From contig JAQYTT010000002.1 in assembly GCA_029433155.1 (NCBI GenBank), forward strand, positions 186,001 to 250,000: a stretch of DNA of 64,000 bases, given 5' to 3'. This document shows, one piece after another, positions 14,919-22,944 of this stretch. The translations under genes and the position numbers were made by a program. This DNA is from Lactobacillaceae bacterium L1_55_11. GTDB lineage: Bacteria > Bacillota > Bacilli > Lactobacillales > Lactobacillaceae. Position 1 is the stretch's first letter, and every line of letters starts with the position of its first letter. The notes beneath the pieces are model-generated. The model saw only the letters and a list, made by a program, of their open reading frames with translations, did not search any database and had not been told where the DNA came from.

Positions 14919-15290
14919 AGAAAACCTCTTTCTATTACATGCACACTTTATATTTCACAAATATACCAATTTATTTAATTAAATTTAATATATTTTAAAA
15001 GATAAAGTGATGGACGGAGAAAAAACCACGAAACATAGTTATATAAAGGTTTATGTATCGTATGGGCAATAATATAGCACGGAAAATTCGGACTGTCTAG
15101 GTAAAAACATACAAATATACCAGTTGTAAAATAAATGAAATATTTATCAATTGATAAATATTGAGCAAACTAAGTGCTAAAAAGCCTAACGGGCTGCGCT
15201 TTTTGCGTGCTTTTAAACGGGGGTGACCGTACTATTAACTTGATTAAGTGAAAAATTAAATTAGTGAAAAATGCCAAAAAGAGGTCAATT
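14919..15290. other. Divergent intergenic region, Mn-catalase / proB
   Basis: A 372-base AT-rich non-coding stretch that must hold the promoters of both divergent units. Visible features are the Mn-catalase ribosome binding site, the 24-bp palindrome at 15139-15162, a weak hairpin (AGCC-TAACG-GGCT) near 15181, and the proB ribosome binding site AAGAGG (15278-15283). I cannot place -35/-10 pairs with confidence because TATA-like strings are abundant. Confidence 0.6.
15139..15162. promoter_or_regulatory. 24-bp perfect palindrome between Mn-catalase and proB
   Basis: Half-site AATATTTATCAA followed directly by its exact reverse complement. The core TTATCA-AT-TGATAA recurs with one change (TTATCA-AG-TGATAA) 18 bp upstream of the mntH promoter at 39830-39843. 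This suggests one repressor acting on both manganese-related genes; the protein is unknown. It could instead serve the proBA promoter, 129 bp away on the other side. Confidence 0.6.
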
Positions 15291-16114
15291 ATGCCAGAAA
15301 GTGAAAGTGCCAGCCAGCAGGGGAAGAAGGTCGTCGTTAAGATTGGGACCAGTTCCTTAATTCATGAAAATGGTGAGCTGAAAATTACCGAAATTACCGC
15401 CCTGGCCGAGGTGCTAAGCCAGCTGCGCAAGCAGGGTTACCAGATTCTCCTGTTTCTTCTGGTGCGGTTAGCGCGGGCATGAACCGGCTCGGTATCCGGG
15501 AACGACCGGATGAAATCGCTGAATTACAGGCCTTATCCGCAATTGGCCAGGTGCATCTGATGGCCCTATATGACCGGATTTTTGGCGCCTTCCACCAGCA
15601 AGTAGCCCAGGTGCTCTTAACCCGGGACGTAGTTGACTACCCCCACAGCCGGCAAAACGTTTGGCAGACCCTGGAAGCCTTGCTAACCAATGGCGTCCTG
15701 CCCATTGTTAATGAAAACGATGCGGTTTCGGTTGATGAATTTGATCATCAGACGACCTTTGGCGAAAACGACCAGCTGGCCGCCGTAGTCAGCCACCTGG
15801 TTGATGCGGACTTGCTGATTATTATGTCTGACATTGACGGACTCTATGATGCTAACCCTAAGCACCATCCCGATGCCCACCTGATTCCCTGGGTGGCCCA
15901 GGTTGATGATCACCTGCTGGGTTCCGCTGAGGGTCCAGGTTCCCAGTTTGGTTCGGGCGGCATGGCTACCAAGCTTCGCGCAGCGGACCTGGTCTTAAAG
16001 CACGGTGGCCAAATGGCCCTAGTTAACGGCAACGACCCACAAAATGTTGTCCGGGCTTTGAACAACCAGCCGGTCGGGACCCGCTTTTCGGCCCAAAGAC
16101 CTAAGTACTTATAA
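15291..16114 (+). pseudogene. proB: Glutamate 5-kinase, interrupted by a single-base deletion
   Basis: First enzyme of proline synthesis. The reading frame starts at ATG 15291 (ribosome binding site AAGAGG) with KKVVVKIGTSSLIH, then breaks near 15452. The expected LVSSGAVSAGMNRLG reads as LFLLVRLARA and stops at 15482. Restoring one G after CTCCTG returns the second frame, which runs from MNRLGIRERPDE at 15479 to the stop at 16114 and carries the kinase residues NENDAVSVDEF, IMSDIDGLYD and GSGGMATKL. The two frames meet in an ATGA. No PUA domain is present, as in many lactic acid bacteria. Either the strain has lost ProB or the sequence has one error; see findings. Confidence 0.9.
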
Positions 16115-16126
16115 GAAGGTGAAAAG

Positions 16127-17383
16127 ATGACTGCAAAGATTGATGCAAGTTTGGTGACCCTGGGGCAAAATGCCCAGCAGGCCAGCCGGCAGGCGGCCCA
16201 GCTGCCCACGGCCACTAAAAACCAGGTCTTAGAAGCCTTAGCCACTGCTTTAATTGAACAGACCAATCCTATCCTAGCCGCTAACCAGCAGGATTTAACG
16301 ACCGCTGAAATCAGCAGCCGCTTTGTTGACCGGCTCAAGCTCACGCCCGAGCGAATCCAGGACATGGCGGCCGGCCTTAGGGCCCTAGCCCAGCTCAGTG
16401 ATCCGATTGGCATCGTGGATCAGGGCTGGCGGACACCCCAGGGGCTTAACATCACCCGGGTCCGGGTACCCCTCGGCGTGGTGGGCATGATTTATGAGGG
16501 CCGGCCCAATGTCACGGTTGATGCTGCTGGACTCTGTTTTAAGGCCGGTAATGCCGTGATTTTACGCGGTGGCCGCGAAGCCTTGCAGACCAACCAGACC
16601 CTCGTTCAAATCCTGCGCCAGGTTCTAACCGAATATGACCTCGACCTCAACCTGGTCCAGCTAATTGAAAAAATGGATCACGAATACGCCCAGCAGTTCA
16701 TGAACTTGACGGATTACGTCGATGTGCTGATTCCCCGCGGTAGTGCCCGGTTAATTCAGAGCGTGGTTCAACACGCCACGGTGCCGGTGATTGAAACCGG
16801 GGCGGGCAACTGCCACGTTTACGTGGATAATGTGGCCGAACTCGATATGGCCCAAGAAATTATTCTCAACGGTAAGGTCCAGCGGCCATCGGTCTGCAAT
16901 GCGACCGAAAAGGTCCTGGTCCATGAGCAGGTGGCCGCGGAATTTATCCCTGACTTAGTGGCCGCCCTGCGGCAAAATCAGGTCGAGGCCCGCGGTGATG
17001 AAGTCGTCCAAGAACTAGTACCGGACGTGGTACCAGCCACCACCGCTGACTGGGATACCGAGTACAACGACCTGGTGATTGCCATTAAGGTTGTTCCAGA
17101 TGAGACGGCGGCGATTGACTGGATTAACCAGCACGGTACCCGCCATTCCGAAGTGATTGTGACCGATGATTATCCAGCCGCTCGCCGCTTTCAGCAGACG
17201 GTCGATGCGGCCTGTGTCTACGTGAACGCTTCCTCCCGCTTTACCGACGGTTTCGAGTTTGGCTTTGGTGCTGAGATTGGCATTTCTACCCAGAAATTAC
17301 ACGCCCGCGGACCAATGGGCCTGCCAGCCCTGACTACTTATAAATATTTGATTGACGGGGATGGGCAGGTGCGGCCTTCTTAG
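16127..17383 (+). CDS. proA: Gamma-glutamyl phosphate reductase
   Basis: NADPH-dependent second step of proline synthesis, reducing glutamyl-5-phosphate to the semialdehyde. The 418 residues are full length, with the aldehyde dehydrogenase fold: GVVGMIYEGRPNVTVDAAGL (residues about 113-132), the catalytic cysteine in QRPSVCNATEK, and the C-terminal FGFGAEIGISTQKLHARGPMG. It lies 12 bases after proB with ribosome binding site GAAGGTG. The gene itself is intact although its operon partner proB is frameshifted, which argues that the proB lesion is recent or an artefact. Confidence 0.95.
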   Translation: MTAKIDASLVTLGQNAQQASRQAAQLPTATKNQVLEALATALIEQTNPILAANQQDLTTAEISSRFVDRLKLTPERIQDMAAGLRALAQLSDPIGIVDQGWRTPQGLNITRVRVPLGVVGMIYEGRPNVTVDAAGLCFKAGNAVILRGGREALQTNQTLVQILRQVLTEYDLDLNLVQLIEKMDHEYAQQFMNLTDYVDVLIPRGSARLIQSVVQHATVPVIETGAGNCHVYVDNVAELDMAQEIILNGKVQRPSVCNATEKVLVHEQVAAEFIPDLVAALRQNQVEARGDEVVQELVPDVVPATTADWDTEYNDLVIAIKVVPDETAAIDWINQHGTRHSEVIVTDDYPAARRFQQTVDAACVYVNASSRFTDGFEFGFGAEIGISTQKLHARGPMGLPALTTYKYLIDGDGQVRPS

Positions 17384-17502
17384 GCCTAATCGGCTCTTCA
17401 ACTAGTCTCTTTTTAATGTTAATATTAGGCCAATTTCATTTATCCTTTTTGAGAGCAGCTGGCCAAAGTTGACCAGCCCGAAAAGAGTGGAGAGGTGGTA
17501 CT

Positions 17503-18969
17503 ATGTCCACTATCGTTAATGAGTTAGCCAATCAAAAGCATTTGGCCTGGTTGTACCAGGGTCACTTTGGGATTGAAATTGAGGAGCACCGGGTTCAAAC
17601 CGGCCGCAAAAGTCTTTCCCAGCACCCACATCCAGCTAGTCTGGGCGATCGAATTGATCAGCCCTATTTTCAGACTGACTTTTCGGAGAGCATGGAGGAA
17701 TTGGTTACCGCGCCCAAGCCTTCCACTAAGGCGGTCCTCGACCACCTGCACGAGTTGCAGGCTATCTTGGGCCATGAACTGCAGCCAGATGAGATTATTT
17801 GGCCCTTATCGATGCCGCCCCACCTAGCGCCCGATGATTTGAAGTTCTTGGAGACCCATTTTGAGCGCTACTGGTACCAGGATTACCGCGATACCCTGGC
17901 TCAGCGCTATGGTTATTTCCAGCATATTATGACCGGGATTCATGTCAATTTTTCCTTTGACAGTGATTTTTTGGACTGGTTCCAGCAAAGCCGGAGCCTG
18001 CCAACTCGGTCTGCGGCGGAAAACCAGCTCTACTTTAAAATAGCCCAACAACTTGTCGGCTACCGCTGGCTATTAACCTACCTGCTCGGGGCCAGTCCCG
18101 TCAGTGAAAATGCGGTTGACCATCTCAACGAAAAAGCGCCCGGTCTGCAACCGGTGCGTTCTTGGCGGGAAAGTAAGTACGGTTTTGCCAACCTACCCGG
18201 TATTAAAAACGACTACACCTCGATGGCCAACCTGATTAAACAGGTGGATGCCTACCTAGCCAGTGGCGATCTCTTTGATAAGAGTGAGTTCTACGGGCCA
18301 GTCCGGTTTAAGGGACCTCAAACCCTGGATGATATTAAGAGCCAAGGGACAGACTACGTAGAATTCCGGATGTTTGACTTAAACCCCTTCAGTCAAGATG
18401 GGATTACTAAGGCCGCTTTGGACTTAATACATCTTTTGGTTCTAGACGCCGTAACCAACGATCATGAGTGGACTGGTGCTGAACTTGATGCTGCCAATGA
18501 CTTAAACAACCGGGTAGCCCTGGCCCATCCAACCACGCCACTGGAGCCATCGGCTCAAAGAAACGCCGTTGACACCTTAAAGCGGCTAGCCCATCTGGCC
18601 CAGCAGGCCCCAACTGAATGGCGCGACGACCTGCAGGCCGCCGTGGCCGTGGCCCAGGCTGGTATCGCTGACCCACAGCAAACGGTCGGGGGCCACCTGA
18701 TTCACGAATTTCATAAGGGTTCCCTTGCCGCCTTTGCCATGCAGCGGGGACGGATTTTGCAGGACGAACGCTTGGCTGAGCCGGCTCCTTATGTCTTTGC
18801 GACTGGTCCACTGCTGCCCAACTATATCCAGGCCCAGAAAATGGGCTTCAAGACCGAGGTTAAGCCTAATAACCATCTCAGCCTAGACTTCCGTGGTCAC
18901 CACTGGGATGCGGATGCCAACACCGACTTAGCCGCGCTGCGGGCTGAAGTGAAACCTGGGGACCATTAG
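17503..18969 (+). CDS. gshA: Glutamate-cysteine ligase
   Basis: ATP-dependent formation of gamma-glutamylcysteine, a cytosolic thiol and glutathione precursor. The 488 residues fit a stand-alone GshA and lack the ATP-grasp half of bifunctional GshAB. Supporting motifs are FGIEIEEHRV (residues about 23-32, metal and nucleotide site), PLSMPP, the family signature GIHVNFSFD (about 146-154), RESKYGFANL and EFRMFDLNPF. Translation starts at an ATG after a purine-rich site (GGAGAGGTGG). No gshB is next to it, so the product may be gamma-Glu-Cys unless gshB lies elsewhere. Confidence 0.9.
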   Translation: MSTIVNELANQKHLAWLYQGHFGIEIEEHRVQTGRKSLSQHPHPASLGDRIDQPYFQTDFSESMEELVTAPKPSTKAVLDHLHELQAILGHELQPDEIIWPLSMPPHLAPDDLKFLETHFERYWYQDYRDTLAQRYGYFQHIMTGIHVNFSFDSDFLDWFQQSRSLPTRSAAENQLYFKIAQQLVGYRWLLTYLLGASPVSENAVDHLNEKAPGLQPVRSWRESKYGFANLPGIKNDYTSMANLIKQVDAYLASGDLFDKSEFYGPVRFKGPQTLDDIKSQGTDYVEFRMFDLNPFSQDGITKAALDLIHLLVLDAVTNDHEWTGAELDAANDLNNRVALAHPTTPLEPSAQRNAVDTLKRLAHLAQQAPTEWRDDLQAAVAVAQAGIADPQQTVGGHLIHEFHKGSLAAFAMQRGRILQDERLAEPAPYVFATGPLLPNYIQAQKMGFKTEVKPNNHLSLDFRGHHWDADANTDLAALRAEVKPGDH

Positions 18970-19076
18970 CTTATTCAGTGACACTATGCGGGGTTGACTG
19001 AAATTTTGGTCCTAGGACAGCACTAATCATGCTATGATAATTGACGAACAAATAATGGGATATAGGGTGAAAACAT

Positions 19077-20354
19077 ATGTACTTAGCGATTAATATCGTC
19101 GGTTTGATTGTCTTTTTAGCGATTGCGGTCCTTTTTTCAAAGAACCGTAGCCAGATTAAGTGGCGTTCGGTCTTAGTGATGGTAGCCTTGAACCTGGTTC
19201 TGGCCTGGTTCCTAACCAGCTTCTCCGTTGGCCGGGCGGCGGTCGAAGCCGCTTCCAACGGCTTTAACGAGTTGGTTAAGGTGGCCTATACCGGAATTGC
19301 CTTTGCCCTACCGGACTGGGTCCACGTCAAGTCGATGAACTTCGTGACCAGTGCCTTGCTGCCAATCCTGCTGATTGTGCCGCTCTTTGATATTTTGACC
19401 TATATCGGGGTCCTGCCCTTCATTATCAAGTGGATTGGTAAGTTCCTTTCTAAGATTTCCGGGCAACCTAAGTTTGAATCATTCTTCTCCGTCGAAATGA
19501 TGTTTCTGGGTAACACCGAAGCCTTGGCGGTTTCTTCCCAGCAACTGAAGAAGATTAGTGGTCAGCGGAACCTGACCCTGGCAATGATGTCGATGAGCTG
19601 TGTGACGGCTTCAATTATTGGGGCCTATACTAGCCTGATGCCAGGTCAGTTTATCCTAACGGCCATTCCAATCAACGTCATTAACGCCTTGATTATCACT
19701 AGCATCTTAAATCCAGTCATCGTAACCCCCGAAGAGGATACGATTGCCACGATTGGCGGGAACCAGGACCAGGTGCCGGAAGAACCAATCATTGATTCTG
19801 GTTCCGAGGAACTAGTCGAAGAGGCTTTGACCGAGGATGTCAGCCATAAGCGCGAGCCCTTCTTCTCCTTCCTGGGAGATTCAATTCTTAGCGCCGGGAA
19901 GTTGATTTTGATCATTGCCGCCAACGTCATTGCCTTTGTGGCCCTGGCCGCCCTGGTAGATAAGGTCTTGATGCTCATCAACCCTTGGCTGACCCTTGAA
20001 CACCTTCTAGGCATCGTGATGTATCCCTTTGCCTGGTTGCTGGGTCTTAGCAGTGGCGATGCCTTCCAGTTCGCCCAGTACATGGGGACTAAGCTGGTTA
20101 CCAATGAATTTGTGGTCATGGGTAAGGTTACCGGTATCATCCACGAATTCAATCCGCACTACCGGGCCGTTTTGACGGTCTTCATCACCTCCTTTGCCAA
20201 CCTGTCAACGGTGGGGATGATTATCGGGGCCTTCAAGGGTCTGGTCGATCGCGAAAAGAACCAGGTGATTGCCAAGAACGTTGGTTACCTGCTTCTGTCA
20301 GGAATCCTCGTTTCCCTGGTTTCGGCCGCCGTTGTCGGTATCTTTGTTTGGTAA
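19077..20354 (+). CDS. nupC: Concentrative nucleoside transporter (NupC/CNT family)
   Basis: Cation-coupled nucleoside uptake permease with 425 residues and about ten hydrophobic segments. The diagnostic stretch is FFSVEMMFLGNTEALAVSSQ (residues about 137-156), corresponding to the first half of the CNT substrate site, with SSGDAFQFAQYMGTKLVTNEFV as the second half. A charged cytosolic insert lies at residues about 220-260 (EEDTIATIGG to EDVSHKREP). The gene is monocistronic, with a terminator at 20361. The exact nucleoside range is unknown. Confidence 0.9.
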   Translation: MYLAINIVGLIVFLAIAVLFSKNRSQIKWRSVLVMVALNLVLAWFLTSFSVGRAAVEAASNGFNELVKVAYTGIAFALPDWVHVKSMNFVTSALLPILLIVPLFDILTYIGVLPFIIKWIGKFLSKISGQPKFESFFSVEMMFLGNTEALAVSSQQLKKISGQRNLTLAMMSMSCVTASIIGAYTSLMPGQFILTAIPINVINALIITSILNPVIVTPEEDTIATIGGNQDQVPEEPIIDSGSEELVEEALTEDVSHKREPFFSFLGDSILSAGKLILIIAANVIAFVALAALVDKVLMLINPWLTLEHLLGIVMYPFAWLLGLSSGDAFQFAQYMGTKLVTNEFVVMGKVTGIIHEFNPHYRAVLTVFITSFANLSTVGMIIGAFKGLVDREKNQVIAKNVGYLLLSGILVSLVSAAVVGIFVW

Positions 20355-20360
20355 AATGAT

Positions 20361-20391
20361 TAGAACCGTTGCTAAGCAACGGTTCTTTTTG
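20361..20391 (+). terminator. Terminator after nupC
   Basis: AGAACCGTTGC and GCAACGGTTCT arms followed by TTTTT. Confidence 0.92.
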
Positions 20392-20471
20392 CCACTACCT
20401 CTAATTATTGGTAGAATACATGAAGAAGGTTTGCTGTTTTGGCAGTTAAACGAAGTGAAGGGTAAATAATA

Positions 20472-20984
20472 ATGACAGACAAAAAACAAGATCAAAACGA
20501 GCAGGAAGCATCAACCAACAATTCAGTTGACGAAGCGAAAAAAGAGCTCAAGGAAAGCGGCGAAAAGACCAAGCGGGCTGCCGAAAAGGCTAGCGAGGAA
20601 ACTAAGGAAGCCGCTCACCAGGCTAGCCACGATACCAAAGAAGCCGGTCGCAAGGCTAAGGAGCAGTTTGACCAAGCCGCCGCCACTAGTAAGGAACAGG
20701 CCACCAAGGTTGCTAACGCTGCTAAGGAGCAGGGCCAAAAGGTCTACCAAGCCAGCCGGGACAACATTAACCTGGCTAACCCCTGGGTGGTGCTTGGCTT
20801 GATTATTGTCATCTTGCTGGCCATTAAGCTCTTCTTTGGTTCAGCGGTATCTTCATTGCTGACCTTTATTGGTGAATTGCTGCTGACCATTGTGCACTTT
20901 GCTGCCTGGCCAATTGTGGTGGTCGGCATTGTTTATTACTACCGCCACGAAATCCGTGACCTACTTAACCGTTTTGGTAAGTAA
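20472..20984 (+). CDS. Membrane-anchored LEA-like helical protein
   Basis: 170 residues. The N-terminal two thirds (residues 1-100) are a highly charged, Lys/Glu/Ala-rich amphipathic helix with an 11-residue style repeat (ETKEAAHQAS, DTKEAGRKAK, QATKVANAAK). Two hydrophobic segments (about 106-128 and 134-156) and a basic tail follow. It looks like a stress or YtxH/apolipoprotein-like envelope protein. It is related in style to the 49-residue protein at 11111. Function unknown. Confidence 0.75.
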   Translation: MTDKKQDQNEQEASTNNSVDEAKKELKESGEKTKRAAEKASEETKEAAHQASHDTKEAGRKAKEQFDQAAATSKEQATKVANAAKEQGQKVYQASRDNINLANPWVVLGLIIVILLAIKLFFGSAVSSLLTFIGELLLTIVHFAAWPIVVVGIVYYYRHEIRDLLNRFGK

Positions 20985-21024
20985 GGTTTAATTATTTAGC
21001 TAAAAGTGAGGTTAAAAGACCCCG

Positions 21025-21489
21025 ATGTTATCAAGAAGTGAACGCCGTGAACAACAAAACGGCCAAAATCCTAAGAAGCCTTTCTATAAGAAGCTGTGGT
21101 TCTGGCTGGTTGTCCTAATTATTGCTGCTTGGGCGGTTTTCTTTACTATTGGGCAGACTGATTCAGGTTCCAAGAACAGCCAGGATTCAGTGTCTAGTTC
21201 CAGTGACTCTTCATCATCTGATGATGACAGTTCTAGCTCAAGTTCTAGTGAGAGCTCTTATGAGTCCTCTAGCAGTGCGGTTGTGCCTAGCACGCCTGCC
21301 CAGAGTAGCAGCTACCAGGCTCCAGCTAGCTCAACGGCGCCTTCAACCAACAACGGTGCCGCTGCTCAGGGTGGAACCAATAATGCGCAAGGTAACAACG
21401 CCGCTGGTGGCAACCAGGGTACTCAGGGTAACGGTGCTAGCAGCAGCGTAGCTGGTGGTGGTCAGGCCCAGGCCGGCGGGCAGCAGTAG
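21025..21489 (+). CDS. Membrane protein with long Ser/Asp and Gly/Asn/Gln-rich tail
   Basis: 154 residues: basic N-terminus, one transmembrane helix (residues about 27-44, WFWLVVLIIAAWAVFFT), then about 105 residues of low complexity. That tail is first Ser/Asp-rich and later Ala/Gly/Asn/Gln-rich, with no folded domain visible. The topology implies a cytosolic RSERREQQ start and an extracellular disordered tail, perhaps wall-embedded. The gene lies just upstream of a LysM protein. No family recognised. The ribosome binding site GTGAGG is somewhat distant from the ATG. Confidence 0.65.
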   Translation: MLSRSERREQQNGQNPKKPFYKKLWFWLVVLIIAAWAVFFTIGQTDSGSKNSQDSVSSSSDSSSSDDDSSSSSSSESSYESSSSAVVPSTPAQSSSYQAPASSTAPSTNNGAAAQGGTNNAQGNNAAGGNQGTQGNGASSSVAGGGQAQAGGQQ

Positions 21490-21521
21490 CACGGATACGT
21501 CATTCGTGTTACAATTGTTGC

Positions 21522-21563
21522 AAAGGAGTCTGTTACCTAATAAGTAACAGTGTAATATTCATG
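21522..21563 (+). promoter_or_regulatory. Ribosome binding site separated from start codon by a hairpin
   Basis: AAAGGAG at 21522-21528 lies 32 bases before the ATG (21561). Between them is a perfect hairpin, CTGTTAC (21530-21536), 7-nt loop, GTAACAG (21544-21550). If it folds, the site is brought to about 11 bases from the ATG. An alternative reading is a promoter here (TTGTTG, 17 bp, TAATAA), giving a near-leaderless mRNA. Confidence 0.45.
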
Positions 21564-22136
21564 AAAAAATTTGCCTTATTGATTGCTGCCGGTGCGGTTT
21601 CGTTCTTTGTAGCGGGTGCTCAACCAGCTAACGCCGATGATTCAGCGGCGAACAACCAAAAGACTTATATCGTTCAGTCCGGGGATACCCTGAGTTTCAT
21701 TGCTAACCTCTTTGGTATCGATGTTAATTCAATCGCCCAGCAGAACAACATTGCTAACATTGACCGGATTAATGCTGGTCAGCCATTGAAGTTCGAGATT
21801 GACGAAGCAACGGCTCAGAACGCGGTCAACCGCGTTCAGGAACTGCAGCAGAAGCAAGATGAGATTTCAGCTGCTGCGCCTAAGATTGATATCCAGATTC
21901 CAAGTATTGGTGAAGCCCTGCAAACGTTAATCAACCGCGAGTCTGGTGGCAACGTTAACGCTTCCAACGGTGACTACTTTGGCATTGGTCAACTGTCTTC
22001 ACAGTTGCGTGCCGTTTACGGTGGTAACTCAACTGACTACAACGACCAGTTGAACGCCATGCAGGCCTACATTCGGGATACTTATGGTACCCCTGAAAAC
22101 GCCCTGGCCCACAGCAATGCCTACGGTTGGTACTAA
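21561..22136 (+). CDS. Secreted LysM protein with Apf/transglycosylase-like C-terminus
   Basis: 191 residues. Signal peptide with cleavage near PANADD; LysM peptidoglycan-binding domain (residues about 34-80, TYIVQSGDTLSFIANLFG); short helical linker; then a C-terminal lysozyme-like fold, INRESGGNVNASNGDYFGIGQ to ALAHSNAYGWY. That fold matches aggregation-promoting-factor and LysM lytic transglycosylase proteins of lactobacilli, with the Glu of INRESGG as likely catalytic acid. It acts in the cell wall. The start codon has no ordinary nearby ribosome binding site (see the hairpin entry). Confidence 0.88.
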   Translation: MKKFALLIAAGAVSFFVAGAQPANADDSAANNQKTYIVQSGDTLSFIANLFGIDVNSIAQQNNIANIDRINAGQPLKFEIDEATAQNAVNRVQELQQKQDEISAAAPKIDIQIPSIGEALQTLINRESGGNVNASNGDYFGIGQLSSQLRAVYGGNSTDYNDQLNAMQAYIRDTYGTPENALAHSNAYGWY

Positions 22137-22147
22137 TCGTTTAGTTA

Positions 22148-22173
22148 AATACCCTTACTAGGGTATTTTTTAT
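22148..22173 (+). terminator. Terminator after LysM gene
   Basis: AATACCC-TTACTA-GGGTATT stem running into TTTTTTATT. Confidence 0.88.
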
Positions 22174-22291
22174 TGGGAAAATTAATCCCAGCCGCACATT
22201 TGTTTTGTAAAATTTTTGCAATCAACTGGTAACAAAGTCTTGATATAAATTGTTCAATTACTTGCTATGATTGACTTGTTAATAATTTTTC

Positions 22292-22309
22292 ACAGTCCTA
22301 TGCGACTGT
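22292..22309. promoter_or_regulatory. Inverted repeat before the LXG cassette
   Basis: ACAGTC (22292-22297), 6-nt loop, GACTGT (22304-22309), sitting just upstream of the ribosome binding site of the first cassette gene. It may be an operator or leader hairpin. Confidence 0.3.
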
Positions 22310-22329
22310 TGATTGTAGAGGGAAGCAGT

Positions 22330-22554
22330 ATGGATAAACAGGAAATGCCTAATCTGGACAACCTGCTGGAAGATTTGAAGGTGAGTGTAGCCCAGCTACC
22401 AACCGAAAATGATTTTGCCCACCATGACCAGGGTTCAAATGTCCGGGTGGTGGAGCAGGCGGCTGATGCCGAGCGCAGCCTATTTTTGGCGGCCCGTTCC
22501 TTCCAGGAACGTCTATTGGAAAACTTGGAGTGCCAGACCCGGATTAAGAAGTAA
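22330..22554 (+). CDS. Small helical protein of LXG cassette (74 aa)
   Basis: A short acidic protein (MDKQEMPNLDNLLEDLKVSV at the start) with two helix-forming halves and no signal peptide. The start at ATG 22330 is chosen because AGAGGGA precedes it; an upstream in-frame ATG lacks a ribosome binding site. It is the first of three closely spaced genes ending in an LXG-domain protein. Small helical partners that bind the LXG domain and target it to the type VII secretion system are known for such effectors, and this is the most economical guess for its role. Confidence 0.6.
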   Translation: MDKQEMPNLDNLLEDLKVSVAQLPTENDFAHHDQGSNVRVVEQAADAERSLFLAARSFQERLLENLECQTRIKK

Positions 22555-22592
22555 CCGAACCCGAGTCGACGTAATCCAAATGGGAGAGAATT

Positions 22593-22925
22593 ATGTCAGA
22601 GACTCAAGATATTCGGGATGTACAAGTTAACCGGCAGTTGGACGATGTTCATCAGGAACTCAGTCGCCTCGATCTCAGTTTGCGCCAAATTGGCCGTTCT
22701 GACCAGGATTTGCGAACCTTGAACCTCAAGTTTCGTTATTTGATGAACCGCTTAGAGGAAAGTTGGGCTGATGACCAGGAATTTGGTGACTGGCTGGCCG
22801 AGCTAGACGCCCGTGTGGGTCGCGCCCTGAACAATAAGCACCGCCAGTTGGCTCAAACCCAGGAACATTTGCTGGTGAAGGAACACAATCTGAGCCAGCA
22901 GGCCCAGCGCCTAAAGGACGATTAA
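22593..22925 (+). CDS. Helical partner protein of LXG cassette (110 aa)
   Basis: An all-helical, charged protein of 110 residues with two long heptad-rich segments (about 14-60 and 68-108) and no signal peptide. Its size, composition and position between a 74-residue helical protein and an LXG protein fit the second small partner (Lap2/DUF3958-like) of type VII effectors; I do not have a firm motif for this. The ribosome binding site is GGGAGAG. Confidence 0.55.
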   Translation: MSETQDIRDVQVNRQLDDVHQELSRLDLSLRQIGRSDQDLRTLNLKFRYLMNRLEESWADDQEFGDWLAELDARVGRALNNKHRQLAQTQEHLLVKEHNLSQQAQRLKDD

Positions 22926-22944
22926 TCATCATTGGGGGAAGGTG

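Noticed and set aside
15179-15206. Intrinsic terminator between Mn-catalase and proB
   Set aside because: The stem is only four base pairs and lies between divergent genes, where no terminator is needed.
15447-15482. Programmed -1 ribosomal frameshift in proB
   Set aside because: No X-XXY-YYZ slippery heptamer or downstream structure is evident at the junction, and the conserved Val would become Phe; a simple deletion or sequence error explains it better.
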